A DNA stretch of 64,000 nt from Cognatundibacterium curvum (GTDB lineage: Bacteria > Pseudomonadota > Gammaproteobacteria > Burkholderiales > Burkholderiaceae_D), in NCBI RefSeq assembly GCF_014284235.1, contig NZ_JACOGD010000002.1, positions 186,001 to 250,000 on the forward strand, read 5' to 3'. The position numbers and the translations under genes are program-made. Of this stretch, positions 1 to 8,941 are shown piece by piece; the first letter of the stretch is position 1; every line of letters starts with the position of its first letter. Below the pieces are notes generated by a model that saw nothing but the letters and a program-made list of their open reading frames with translations, did not search any database and was not told the origin of the DNA.

Positions 1-248
1 GTCCGGACACCGTGAGTCGTCGCTGTTGGCCGCTGTGGCATGCGCAGGCTGACTGGCTGATTGTGCCCTTGAGTTGTACGGAGGTTGCGCAAAATGCGCG
101 ACGTTGTCGCTCAATTCTACACAGAAACCTTCTTTGTTTTACTGTCATTTTCCAGAAATAGAGTGCTTGTTCCAGAAAATTCTGAATCTGATTTTGTTGC
201 AATGCAGCATGCGGAAGCTGATTGACAGTATCAATCTACTCCGCCGAT
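1..248. other. window edge, no recognisable gene
   Basis: Only one plus-strand frame is open from the window edge (3-161, stop TAG at 159). Its translation is rich in Cys, Arg and Trp and matches no family I know, so it may be either the tail of a gene that begins outside the window or non-coding DNA. The rest lies downstream of the minus-strand YitT-type gene. No T-tailed hairpin was found that would end that gene. Confidence 0.4.
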
Positions 249-878
249 TTATACCGCCATATAGCGGCCCGGCCTGTGATTCAGACTGATCGCCAGATTC
301 AAGGCGAAAGCGCCCAGCACTGATGCCAGCAAGGCGACTGGCGTGACCACGCTCAGCGAAGCCAGTACGATGCAAAGATCTACGCCCATTTGCAACTTAC
401 CCGCACGTATGCCCCGGCTTTGTTGCAGATACAGCGCCAGGATATTGATACCGCCCAGACTGGCCTGATGGCGAAACAACACAATAAACCCCACACCCAT
501 CAACAATCCGCCCATCAGTGCCACATAAAATGGCGTGACCAAATTGCTGTCGAGCAGATGTAGTAAGCGCGGATGCAGACCAGACAATAGCGACACCAGC
601 GCCACCGAGCAAAAGGTTTTCAAGGTGAATTTCCAGCCCATGCGCTTCCAGGCCAGATAGTAGAAGGGCAGGTTGATGACAAAAAATACCGTACCAAAAC
701 TGAGCCCTGTGCGGTAATGCACCAGAAACGCTAAACCTGCGGTACCGCCAGTCAGTAAGCCAGCCTGATTGAATAGCGCAACGCCGAGTGAAACAAACAG
801 GGTGCCGGTCAGTATCGCCAGTATGTCTTCGAGCACGGTGTGCGGCACAAAACGGCGGGATAAGGGGGGTGCCGACAT
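249..878 (-). CDS. YitT family membrane protein
   Basis: This 209-residue integral membrane protein has the YitT (DUF161) pattern: an early segment around residues 15-45 ending in a Gly-rich LLTGGTAGLAFL motif, further hydrophobic helices near 55-75, 80-100 and 115-140, and a short conserved stretch around QASLGGINILALYLQQ. YitT proteins are inner-membrane proteins of uncertain transport function, so no substrate is claimed. Family members often carry a C-terminal DUF2179 domain; this one ends after about five or six helices, like the short proteobacterial forms. The ATG at 878 has no clear ribosome binding site. The gene stands alone, 120 bases beyond the terminator of the next minus-strand gene. 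Confidence 0.8.
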   Translation of the reverse strand: MSAPPLSRRFVPHTVLEDILAILTGTLFVSLGVALFNQAGLLTGGTAGLAFLVHYRTGLSFGTVFFVINLPFYYLAWKRMGWKFTLKTFCSVALVSLLSGLHPRLLHLLDSNLVTPFYVALMGGLLMGVGFIVLFRHQASLGGINILALYLQQSRGIRAGKLQMGVDLCIVLASLSVVTPVALLASVLGAFALNLAISLNHRPGRYMAV

Positions 879-999
879 AGGGAGGTGGGCAAAGCCTGCT
901 GTGCGCTAGGGAAGGTCTATTGTAGGTGGCGCAGCAGTCGCTGTTCTGCCCTTAGGACGCAGGATTGCGCTGCATCAAGCGCACTGTCCTGAATAAAAA

Positions 1000-1032
1000 G
1001 GCGTCTGACCACAATGCGGGTGGTCAGACGCC
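1000..1032 (-). terminator. intrinsic terminator after the Gcr-family gene
   Basis: A perfect 13-bp stem (1000-1012 with 1020-1032) encloses a 7-base loop. Read on the minus strand it is followed by a run of T, only six bases after the stop codon at 1038. On the plus strand it is followed by TGTTTTTA, so it may work in both directions. Confidence 0.9.
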
Positions 1033-1037
1033 TGTTT

Positions 1038-3242
1038 TTACAGCAGCGATTGCTGACGCGCTGGAGTAGTGGATTCCGCTGTGTCGCCCTTGTTTGCCGG
1101 CTGTTCTTCGCCAGTGCTTGCCTGATCAGCAGCTTGCTTGCCAGCTTCAGGCAGGGCGTTGAAGCTTGGCTCGGTGCGATGCTCGTCCCCGGTAGCAGGG
1201 GCAGATGTCAATGCATCGCATTCATCTGCTGCAGGCTGCCCGGTTTCTGCTGCTGGTTGTGGTGCTTTTTCAGGCAGAAAAAAGTCACGCGCACCGGTTC
1301 TGAAGCGACGCCATAGCAAGCCCAGCAAATGACTGCCTTTGCCAAAACTGACGCGGCGCGACCGCAAGGCCACCAGCAGGGCCAGGCTGAAACTCACACC
1401 CAGATTGACCAGGCCGATCAGCAGGATGCTCAGCAAGGTGTACAGTATCAGGTGCCAGTCCATCTGATGTTCCAGTCCGACCAGTGCAAACGCGAAGTTG
1501 GCACTGGAAAAAGTGATATGCCGTATATCGACTGGCAAACCAAAGAACTGACCGAACTGGCCGATAGAACCCAGCATGATGCCGAAGAAGAAATTCCCTG
1601 CCAGTGCACCCAGATTATTGCCTATGTATTCGGTCACGCGCTGTAATCTGGCTTCGCCCAGCACCGCACGCAGCCAGCCTAGTTGTCGCAGGCGGGCGGG
1701 GATGTGCGCATAGCTGGCCTTGTTATCGTAGTAGCCGGAAATTAGTCCCGATAAAAACAGACAAACCCCGGCTATTGCCGCGTGCGGCAGGGCCAGACTA
1801 TGCAGCGGGTCCAGATCATGCAGTAAGTGCTGCGCCTTTTCCGGGCTGACCAGATGGTTGCCGCTCACCCCGTACCAGAGCCAGGCAATGATGTAGGCAG
1901 TTGGCATGGCTAATCCGATATTGCCGACTATCGCAATCAGTTGTGAGCGGACGACTTTGACGATCAGTTCAACCAGTTCATCCAGCTTTTGTTTGCCTTC
2001 ATCAATCGCACGCGCGATTAGCGCGGCCGTCATGGCAGGCTGTTTGGTGGCAATCGTATAGTGCAGCACATGGACCAGCATGAAGCCGGATGAATAGTTC
2101 AGGCTGTACAGCAAGGCATAGCCAAATGGCGCCATGCTCATCGCACCGAACAGTATTTTGATCAGGGCCATGAAGCCGACGATAAAGCCAGCCCCCAGCG
2201 CTGAATGCAACATGCCCAGCCATTCAGCGCGGGTATTGGTCACATAATGCTCGCCGCTTTTACCGGCCCTTTCTGTGACTTGCAAGGACAATAGTTCGGT
2301 ATTGCTTTGCATGAGCTCGCGCAAGCTGTGTTGCTTATTATCTGCACAGACTAATTCCTTAAACAGCGGAATGCTGATGTCTATGGTTTGCGTGGCATCC
2401 TGGCTATCGAGTATGGCCAGCAAGGTGCGCAGACGGTCCATACTTTGGGTCAGGCGCAACAGGAGCCGGGTCAGACTGATGGAGACACCGGTGACAGCGG
2501 CAGTTTTGCGAATGCGCAGCACGATGTCTTCGCATTGGGTCAGCAGTACTTCCATCTGACGGCAATCTTCACGGGCTTGACTGCGGTCCATCAGCCAGCC
2601 GCGATATGCCAGCACATAGTCATTGATCTCGTCATTCTGGCGCAGGAAGGGGGATTCAAATTTCTCTATCGCCGGATAATTGCGTACCAGTTCTGCTTCC
2701 AGACCGATGGTGGTGATACGGTAAGACAGTACCTGCACCGCATTCAAAACTTCATTGGTCAGTGCCGCATGGGTAGCGCGTGGTGTGCGTGCGCGTAAGC
2801 CGGTGCTGAGTATCAGATCATGCCAGACCGAATTGGCAACCCCATTCACCCACAGATAATCTTTGGGATGATGGAAGATCTGACCGAAGATGTCTTTGAC
2901 ATAATCATCATTGATTAATGGTGGCAGCATGCGGTTAACGATGCGGGTCGCGGCTGCACCCCAGAAGCCGTTGTTGAGGGTGATGCCGGTATCGGTCAGC
3001 AAGTGCACCAGTTTGCGTTTGCCGATCAGGTTAATCAGATATTGGCGTAAAGCCAGGCGCCAGCTTCTGTGCTGGCGTAGCACGAAGCACAGCGCGCGTA
3101 CATTATCGGTGGCACGCTGCACATCAGCGATGCGTTCAGGGCGCAGCGCTGCGATCAGCGCGCGCGCATGAAGTAACTCCTTGCACTGCACATCTTGTTG
3201 CAGCGCCTGTTCTATCTCTGTCAGTATGATGTCAAAAGACAT
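1038..3242 (-). CDS. gcr: Gcr-family (SpecificRecomb) membrane protein
   Basis: The 734-residue protein matches the family annotated as 'site-specific recombinase Gcr' in Neisseria and other betaproteobacteria (Pfam SpecificRecomb). What is visible is a soluble, helical N-terminal half of about 330 residues, then at least six strongly hydrophobic segments between residues 345 and 625, and a low-complexity Ala/Glu/Pro-rich tail from about 650. No tyrosine- or serine-recombinase catalytic motif is evident, so the recombinase name is doubtful and a membrane role is more likely. The start is well supported: AGAAGGAG lies five or six bases before the ATG. It is a single gene with its own terminator. 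Confidence 0.8.
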   Translation of the reverse strand: MSFDIILTEIEQALQQDVQCKELLHARALIAALRPERIADVQRATDNVRALCFVLRQHRSWRLALRQYLINLIGKRKLVHLLTDTGITLNNGFWGAAATRIVNRMLPPLINDDYVKDIFGQIFHHPKDYLWVNGVANSVWHDLILSTGLRARTPRATHAALTNEVLNAVQVLSYRITTIGLEAELVRNYPAIEKFESPFLRQNDEINDYVLAYRGWLMDRSQAREDCRQMEVLLTQCEDIVLRIRKTAAVTGVSISLTRLLLRLTQSMDRLRTLLAILDSQDATQTIDISIPLFKELVCADNKQHSLRELMQSNTELLSLQVTERAGKSGEHYVTNTRAEWLGMLHSALGAGFIVGFMALIKILFGAMSMAPFGYALLYSLNYSSGFMLVHVLHYTIATKQPAMTAALIARAIDEGKQKLDELVELIVKVVRSQLIAIVGNIGLAMPTAYIIAWLWYGVSGNHLVSPEKAQHLLHDLDPLHSLALPHAAIAGVCLFLSGLISGYYDNKASYAHIPARLRQLGWLRAVLGEARLQRVTEYIGNNLGALAGNFFFGIMLGSIGQFGQFFGLPVDIRHITFSSANFAFALVGLEHQMDWHLILYTLLSILLIGLVNLGVSFSLALLVALRSRRVSFGKGSHLLGLLWRRFRTGARDFFLPEKAPQPAAETGQPAADECDALTSAPATGDEHRTEPSFNALPEAGKQAADQASTGEEQPANKGDTAESTTPARQQSLL

Positions 3243-3578
3243 AGCTACTCCTTCTCAGATGGTCAGAGGATGTTCCTGATGCGCACAGTACGGCGGTATT
3301 CCGCCTTACTTGCTGTATTCATCCATGCAGAATACCTTGCAGCAAAGAATTGTCTGTTGAATAAGCAGGTTTGTAACGTATTTTGCAGGCTTTGTCATGC
3401 GGCTTTACCGGATTTGACTTGGCAGCCGCAGGTCGGGCTGCATGTGGAGGTTCAAGAATCATCTGGTATTCAGACCTGTTTCTTGTAGGAAAAGTTCCTA
3501 ATCGTACAGAAAACCGCCTTATGCGTATGCAAATGCTGCCAATTTAGTCTACAGTAGCGTGGTGTTCATTCTGAGAGT
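3243..3578. other. divergent intergenic region
   Basis: These 336 bases separate the minus-strand Gcr gene from the plus-strand CNNM gene and must hold both promoters. A short GGCGG/CCGCC hairpin near 3292-3305 is the only obvious structure. I could not assign a convincing -35/-10 pair, and no open frame here looks like a gene. Confidence 0.4.
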
Positions 3579-4898
3579 ATGGCGTTGAATAATTTATTGC
3601 TGGTCATTGCTGCTTTTTTTCTGGTTCTGTTAAATGGCTTTTTCGTTGCTGCAGAATTTGGTCTGGTCAAGCTGCGGCAGACAAGGGTGCGCAGTATTGC
3701 GAGAAGCGCGGGATTCCGCGGCCGCTTATTGGCAACCGTACACCAACATCTGGACACCTACCTGTCCGCCTGTCAATTGGGGATCACGCTGGCCTCGCTG
3801 GGGCTGGGCTGGATCGGTGAACCTGCTTTCGCGCGGCTGCTTGAGCCGCTGTTCGCACTGGCCGGTGTCACTTCTCAGGAATTGATACATGGCGTCTCAT
3901 TTTTCTTCGCCTTCTTTGTCATTTCCTTCCTGCATATCGTCGTCGGTGAACTGGCGCCGAAATCAATGGCGATCCGCATGCCGGAAAAAGTCTCGCTGTG
4001 GACTGCGCCGGCTTTGTATGCGTTTTACTGGGGCATGTTCCCTGTCATTTGGGCGCTGAATAAGAGTGCCAACAAAGTCTTAAGCTGGCTGGGGCTGGAT
4101 GCTTCCCATGGTGGCGATGCGCATTATTCTCCGGAAGAACTGAAGCTGATCCTGCGCGGTGGACATGATGGTGATAAGGAAACCCGCGATGAATGGAGCA
4201 TCATGGCGCAGGTCTTGGATTTTGGTGGCCTGGAAATCTCCGACCTGATGCGCCCAATTAATGAAGTTGCAGCGATGTATAAGTCTGCCACGCTGGAAGA
4301 AAACATGGCGACTGCCATGCGCAACCGTTTCAGCCGTTATCCGTATTTCGATGAAGATGAAAAAACCGTCTTAGGCATGTTGCACATGAAAGACTTGTTT
4401 CTGGCACAGCAAGCCGGTAAGCCTTTGGATGACCTGAGCAAGCATTTGCGTCAGGTCGAATATGTACCGCCAACGATGCCTGCGCTGGAATTATTTCGTC
4501 GCTTCCGTAAAGGCGCACCGCATTTCGCGATTGTCGGGCATAAGGGCAGCAAGCCGGTCGGCTTTCTGACCCTGGATAATCTGCTGGGTGCATTGGTCGG
4601 GCAAATACGCGATGAGTTCCGTCAGAATGAAAATGACTGGACACTGTTGGATGACGGCACCCTGATCGGTAAAGGCAGCCTGCCTTTATATACGCTGGGC
4701 ATGGCGCTGGGCTTCGATCTCGATAATGATGAGGTGGAGTCTATCGGTGGTTTGATCATGCAAAAACTTGGCGATTTACCGACCGAAGGGCAGAAAATTG
4801 TATTCGAACGTTTCGATGCCGTTGTTAAAAAAATGAATGGACCCCGTATCGTGCTGGTTCGTATTCATCCTAAGCTGGATCAGGAACTCAGCACCTGA
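3579..4898 (+). CDS. hemolysin-family CNNM/CBS/CorC-HlyC protein
   Basis: The 439-residue protein has the standard order of this family: a CNNM (DUF21) transmembrane domain over roughly residues 1-195, with four hydrophobic segments and the motif SACQLGITLASLGLGWIGEP; a tandem CBS pair over about 215-335; and a C-terminal CorC/HlyC domain (about 355-430). Such proteins (YfjD, YtfL and YrkA types) are inner-membrane proteins linked to Mg2+ or other cation efflux and bind nucleotides through the CBS pair. The substrate cannot be read from sequence. The 'hemolysin' name is historical. GAGAGT precedes the ATG closely. It appears to be a single gene. Confidence 0.9.
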   Translation: MALNNLLLVIAAFFLVLLNGFFVAAEFGLVKLRQTRVRSIARSAGFRGRLLATVHQHLDTYLSACQLGITLASLGLGWIGEPAFARLLEPLFALAGVTSQELIHGVSFFFAFFVISFLHIVVGELAPKSMAIRMPEKVSLWTAPALYAFYWGMFPVIWALNKSANKVLSWLGLDASHGGDAHYSPEELKLILRGGHDGDKETRDEWSIMAQVLDFGGLEISDLMRPINEVAAMYKSATLEENMATAMRNRFSRYPYFDEDEKTVLGMLHMKDLFLAQQAGKPLDDLSKHLRQVEYVPPTMPALELFRRFRKGAPHFAIVGHKGSKPVGFLTLDNLLGALVGQIRDEFRQNENDWTLLDDGTLIGKGSLPLYTLGMALGFDLDNDEVESIGGLIMQKLGDLPTEGQKIVFERFDAVVKKMNGPRIVLVRIHPKLDQELST

Positions 4899-5269
4899 TG
4901 CCTTGCTAGCAGGCTGTGGATAGCGTCAAACATCCACAGCCGGCCGCGCTGAGCTGCCTTAAGCGCTGCTCAGCGCCTTAGCCGCCCTTCCCAACTGGCT
5001 TTCCATACAGCCTAAAGCTTTCCTCGCTTTCCCAATTGATTTGCCTTATCTAAGCGCGCACAAAGCTGATCGTCAATGAAAACAATTGTTTCCTTTGGGA
5101 ATTATTTATCCTTGCGTGCCTGAGTCTTGTTGTCTAAGTCTGACACTTGATTGACAATGGGCAATAAGTCTTCGGTATTTCCTAAAAGTATTTGTTGCGC
5201 GAACTAAGATAGTAAAGGGCCGTTCATGCATATGTCGCGCCCTGCCATCGCGAACCTGAGGATAGTGGA
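4899..5269. other. intergenic region with two tandem stem-loops
   Basis: Two hairpins follow the CNNM gene: a 10-bp stem (4912-4921 with 4932-4941) and a 9-bp stem (4946-4954 with 4968-4976). Neither is followed by a T run, so they may be a Rho-dependent end, mRNA-stabilising structures or a repeat. Further down, TTGACA at 5151-5156 could be a -35 box for the GGDEF-EAL gene, but no good -10 lies at 17 bases. GAGGA precedes the ATG at 5270. Confidence 0.45.
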
Positions 5270-8200
5270 ATGATTGCTGACCAGAGTTTATCTGTCTTTA
5301 CCCGTAGCTTCTGGCTGACGCTGGTGTCATTTGCGCTGTTCGCGCTGGCTTTTGTGTTTTATTTCCAGGCGGAAAAGCAGATTGATCGTATCAATGAAAA
5401 CCGGTTTTTATCGCATGATTTATCGGAAGAGCTGTTACAGACTTCGGATGATTTAACCCGCATGGTACGTAGTTATGTAGTTACCGGTGATCTGACCTAT
5501 AAAAATTACTATTTCTACATACTGGATGTGCGTGAAGGAAAGCGACCACGCCCCGCTACCGGCCGGCATAGTTTTTGGGATCTGACACCGGGAGAAAGCG
5601 CACATCAGCACACAGTGGCCAGTAGTGGTATTCCTTTGATGCAATTGATGCAAAAGGCTGGCCTCAGCGAACAGGAATTCAAGCAGCTTGAGCTGGCAAA
5701 AACCAATTCAGATATCCTGACCAAGATAGAGCGCGAAGCGATGTATCTGGTTGAAAATCCAGGACCCTATGTAGACCGCAGCCGCGACCGTGCGATACGG
5801 ATGTTACATGATGAGGCCTATCGTGCTGCCAAGTTTTCTATCATGCGCCCTATCGAAGAAGCGCATGATCTGATGGAGCATCGCTTGCAACAGGCACTGG
5901 TGGATGCAGAAAAATATTCTGACCAACTGCGTCTTTTGTTTGTGCTGATAGGTTTTGTCACAGTTGGCTTGTTGTGGCACGCATACCGCTCATTGTCGCG
6001 GGTATTGGGGGCGAATGTCAGTGCCGTGCATTCCAGTCTGGTCAGTCTGAGCAAGGGCGAGTTTGAACAGCCTGCGACAGAAGCGAGCTATCACCGTGAC
6101 AGTGTGATGGGGTGGATCCAGGTTACCCAGAACAAGCTGGCACAGATACAACAGCAGAAGAATGCAGAAGAACAAAAAAATCAACGCATCAATCAATTGT
6201 ATCTGGCGCTCGCACAATGCAATCAGTCGATACTGCGCATCACTGAACAGCAAGATCTGTTTCCGCGTATTTGTCGTGATGCGGTGATATTGGCTGGACT
6301 GAAGATGGCATGGATTGCGATTTACGACAAAAAGCAGAATCGATTCTTTGCACCCGCCTGGTTTGGCGTCGGCGTGGACGATATTGAGTACAACCAGTTC
6401 TTTCAGAGTGAACAATCGGGACAGAGTCACTTATTGCAAACGCAGGCATTTACCTCTAATCAGCCGGTATGGTGTCAGGATTTGAGCGACCCTGCATTGC
6501 CGCTTGAAATGCGCGTATTAGCACAGCGTCATGGCTGGGGTTCTGCGGCAGTGCTGCCTTTGTCTACGCATCAGCAAGTGGTCGGAACTTTCAATCTCTA
6601 TGCAGAGTCCCAAGGTGCATTTGATGAGGTAGTGCAGACTTTGTTATCCGAGTTCGTGATTGACGTAGGCCATGTATTAAACCGTTTCGAACTGGAAGCG
6701 GAAAAACAGCATGCCTTGCAGATGGAAGAATTGCGCAGCTTTATGCTGGAGAAAATTACCGCAGCAATCAGCTTGTCTGACTTGTTTCGGGATGTGGTGT
6801 TAAAAGTGGAAGCCATGCTTCCGGAATCTATTTGTTCTGTGTTGTTGCTCGATAGTGACGGAGTCAGCATCAAAACAGGCGCAACCCCAAATTTGCCGGA
6901 TTTTTATAGTAATGCGATTCAGGGTGTGCATGTTGGCCCCGGCGTTGGCTCTTGCGGTAACGCGATCGCGACCGGTCAGAGAACTATCGCTGCCGATTTG
7001 TCTACCCATCCCTATTGGAAAGATTATTGGCCGCTGGCAGAAAAAGCTGGTTTGCGTGCTTGCTGGTCTGAGCCAATTTTTTCTTCTGCCGGTCAGCCCA
7101 TAGGTGCGTTTGCGATTTATCATGAAGAAGTGCGGGAACCTTCTGAGTTTTCTTTGCAGTTGCTGGAAATGGCGGCAGGTCTGATTGCTATTGGCATAGA
7201 GCGCAAACAATCTGGTGATGCCTTGCGCAAGTTGTCGCAGGCAGTGGCACAGAGTTCAAATGCCATTATGATTGTCGATGAGCGTATACAAATTGAGTAT
7301 GCCAATACCTGCTATTTGCAGAATGTAGGCATGACGCTGGAGCAGGTAAAGGGACAAAAACCCAGTATCCTGAGGTCAGGTAAGACAGCAACGGCGACGT
7401 ATGTGGAAATGTGGGATTGTTTGAAACGCGGTGAAAGCTGGAAAGGCGAGTTAATCAATCGTTATGCGAATGGGGTGGAGCATGTTGATTTGACGCATAT
7501 CTCTCCTATCCGCGATGAACACGGCGTGGTGACCCATTTTCTCGCGATACAGGAAGACATCACCGATAAGAAAAAAAACGATGAACGTATCCGTCACCTG
7601 GCGCATTATGATGCGCTGACCGGTTTGCCGAACCGAACTCTGCTGGAGGAAAAAGCCCGTGTCGCATTGAGGATCGCAGAAAGAAATCAAGAAAAAATTG
7701 CTTTGATGTTTCTCGATCTGGATCACTTTAAGGATGTAAATGATACGCTGGGACACAGCATCGGCGACGCCATGTTGATTGACCTGGCTGGACGCCTGGC
7801 CGGGAATTTGCGGGAAGATGATGTGGTATCGCGGCTGGGCGGGGATGAGTTCATCATTTTGCTCACGAATATCAATGAACATAAAGTAGAGAAAGTGGTG
7901 CAAAAGATGATCGATGTGGTCAGTGCACCATTCACGATAAACGGCTTTGAACTCAATGTCACGCCATCGATAGGTATCGCCATGTATCCATGTGACGGGC
8001 GGGATTTGGAAACCTTGTCGCGGAACGCAGATGCAGCGATGTATATGGCGAAGCACTCTGGCCGCAACACTTTCCGTTTCTTCACGCAAGAGATGCAGGA
8101 TCGCTCATTACGACACCTGGAACTGGTGAATGCCTTACGCCATGCCTTGAGCCTGAATCAGTTTGAACTGCATTATCAGCCGCAAATTTCTTTGCACAGT

Positions 8201-8926
8201 GATCAGGTGATCGGTGCAGAAGCCTTATTACGCTGGCGTCATCCGGTATTAGGCATGGTTTCACCAGCTGAATTCATTCCGGTCGCAGAAGAAAGCGGCA
8301 TGATATTAGAAATCGGTGAATGGGTGATGCGCACCGCGGTCAATCAGCTGCGTGACTGGCGCGCACAAGGGATGCAAGACATGCTGATGGCTGTGAATTT
8401 GTCGGCAGTTCAGTTCCGCCATAAAGATTTGCCGGAGATGGTTGCCAGAATACTGCACGAAGCGGCGGTGCCGCCATCTTGTCTGGAACTTGAACTGACC
8501 GAGAGTGTGGCCATGCATGAACCGCTGGCGGCAATCGCTATCATGAATCAGTTACATGAGCAGGGCGTCAGAATGTCTATCGATGATTTCGGTACCGGCT
8601 ATTCTTCACTCAGCTATCTGAAACAATTCAAAGTGTATAAGCTGAAAATTGACCAGTCCTTTGTGCGTGACATTAACAGTGATCCTGAAGATAAGGCTAT
8701 CGTCAGCGCTGTTATCAGTATGGCGCGCAATCTGGGGCTGATGACGATAGCAGAAGGCGTGGAGACCCAGGAGCAACTCGCTTTCTTGCAGCAGCATGCC
8801 TGTGATGAAGTACAGGGTTATTTCTACGCCAGACCGCTTCCTGCATTGCAGTTTGCAGAATTCATGCAGCAATGGAAGCTGCCCGAGTCTGCTATCACCA
8901 GCGGTCAGCTCAGTAAGCTGCACTGA
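5270..8926 (+). CDS. GAF-GAF-PAS-GGDEF-EAL c-di-GMP signalling protein
   Basis: This 1218-residue inner-membrane protein should make and/or degrade cyclic di-GMP. Order: membrane helix (about 13-33), periplasmic region with a conserved DLTRMVRSYVVTGD motif (about 60-75), second helix (about 220-241), coiled linker, two GAF domains (about 310-480 and 500-650), PAS with PAC (about 655-770), GGDEF, EAL. The cyclase motif GGDEF is intact at 857-861 with an RxxD inhibitory site (REDD) five residues upstream. The phosphodiesterase motif EALLRW starts at 984 and is followed by ELTESV, DDFGTGYSSLSYL and AEGVET, so both halves look competent. Which activity dominates cannot be told. GAGGA supports the start. 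It stands alone, convergent with pfkA. Confidence 0.93.
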   Translation: MIADQSLSVFTRSFWLTLVSFALFALAFVFYFQAEKQIDRINENRFLSHDLSEELLQTSDDLTRMVRSYVVTGDLTYKNYYFYILDVREGKRPRPATGRHSFWDLTPGESAHQHTVASSGIPLMQLMQKAGLSEQEFKQLELAKTNSDILTKIEREAMYLVENPGPYVDRSRDRAIRMLHDEAYRAAKFSIMRPIEEAHDLMEHRLQQALVDAEKYSDQLRLLFVLIGFVTVGLLWHAYRSLSRVLGANVSAVHSSLVSLSKGEFEQPATEASYHRDSVMGWIQVTQNKLAQIQQQKNAEEQKNQRINQLYLALAQCNQSILRITEQQDLFPRICRDAVILAGLKMAWIAIYDKKQNRFFAPAWFGVGVDDIEYNQFFQSEQSGQSHLLQTQAFTSNQPVWCQDLSDPALPLEMRVLAQRHGWGSAAVLPLSTHQQVVGTFNLYAESQGAFDEVVQTLLSEFVIDVGHVLNRFELEAEKQHALQMEELRSFMLEKITAAISLSDLFRDVVLKVEAMLPESICSVLLLDSDGVSIKTGATPNLPDFYSNAIQGVHVGPGVGSCGNAIATGQRTIAADLSTHPYWKDYWPLAEKAGLRACWSEPIFSSAGQPIGAFAIYHEEVREPSEFSLQLLEMAAGLIAIGIERKQSGDALRKLSQAVAQSSNAIMIVDERIQIEYANTCYLQNVGMTLEQVKGQKPSILRSGKTATATYVEMWDCLKRGESWKGELINRYANGVEHVDLTHISPIRDEHGVVTHFLAIQEDITDKKKNDERIRHLAHYDALTGLPNRTLLEEKARVALRIAERNQEKIALMFLDLDHFKDVNDTLGHSIGDAMLIDLAGRLAGNLREDDVVSRLGGDEFIILLTNINEHKVEKVVQKMIDVVSAPFTINGFELNVTPSIGIAMYPCDGRDLETLSRNADAAMYMAKHSGRNTFRFFTQEMQDRSLRHLELVNALRHALSLNQFELHYQPQISLHSDQVIGAEALLRWRHPVLGMVSPAEFIPVAEESGMILEIGEWVMRTAVNQLRDWRAQGMQDMLMAVNLSAVQFRHKDLPEMVARILHEAAVPPSCLELELTESVAMHEPLAAIAIMNQLHEQGVRMSIDDFGTGYSSLSYLKQFKVYKLKIDQSFVRDINSDPEDKAIVSAVISMARNLGLMTIAEGVETQEQLAFLQQHACDEVQGYFYARPLPALQFAEFMQQWKLPESAITSGQLSKLH

Positions 8927-8941
8927 GACTGAGCCACCAGC

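Noticed and set aside
3..161. Plus-strand frame open from the window edge
   Set aside because: It could be a gene end, but the 52 residues match nothing I know and contain many rare residues. It is not called as a gene.
1038..3242. Gcr gene considered as evidence of a mobile element or integration site
   Set aside because: The protein lacks recombinase motifs, and no attachment repeats or cargo genes surround it. The recombinase name is inherited only from the family label.
4912..4976. Tandem hairpins after the CNNM gene as a terminator
   Set aside because: Neither stem is followed by a T run on either strand, so an intrinsic terminator cannot be claimed.
7451..8089. Open frame of 212 codons antisense to the GGDEF domain
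   Set aside because: It overlaps an unambiguous conserved domain on the other strand, and its translation is His/Ile/Arg-rich without motifs.
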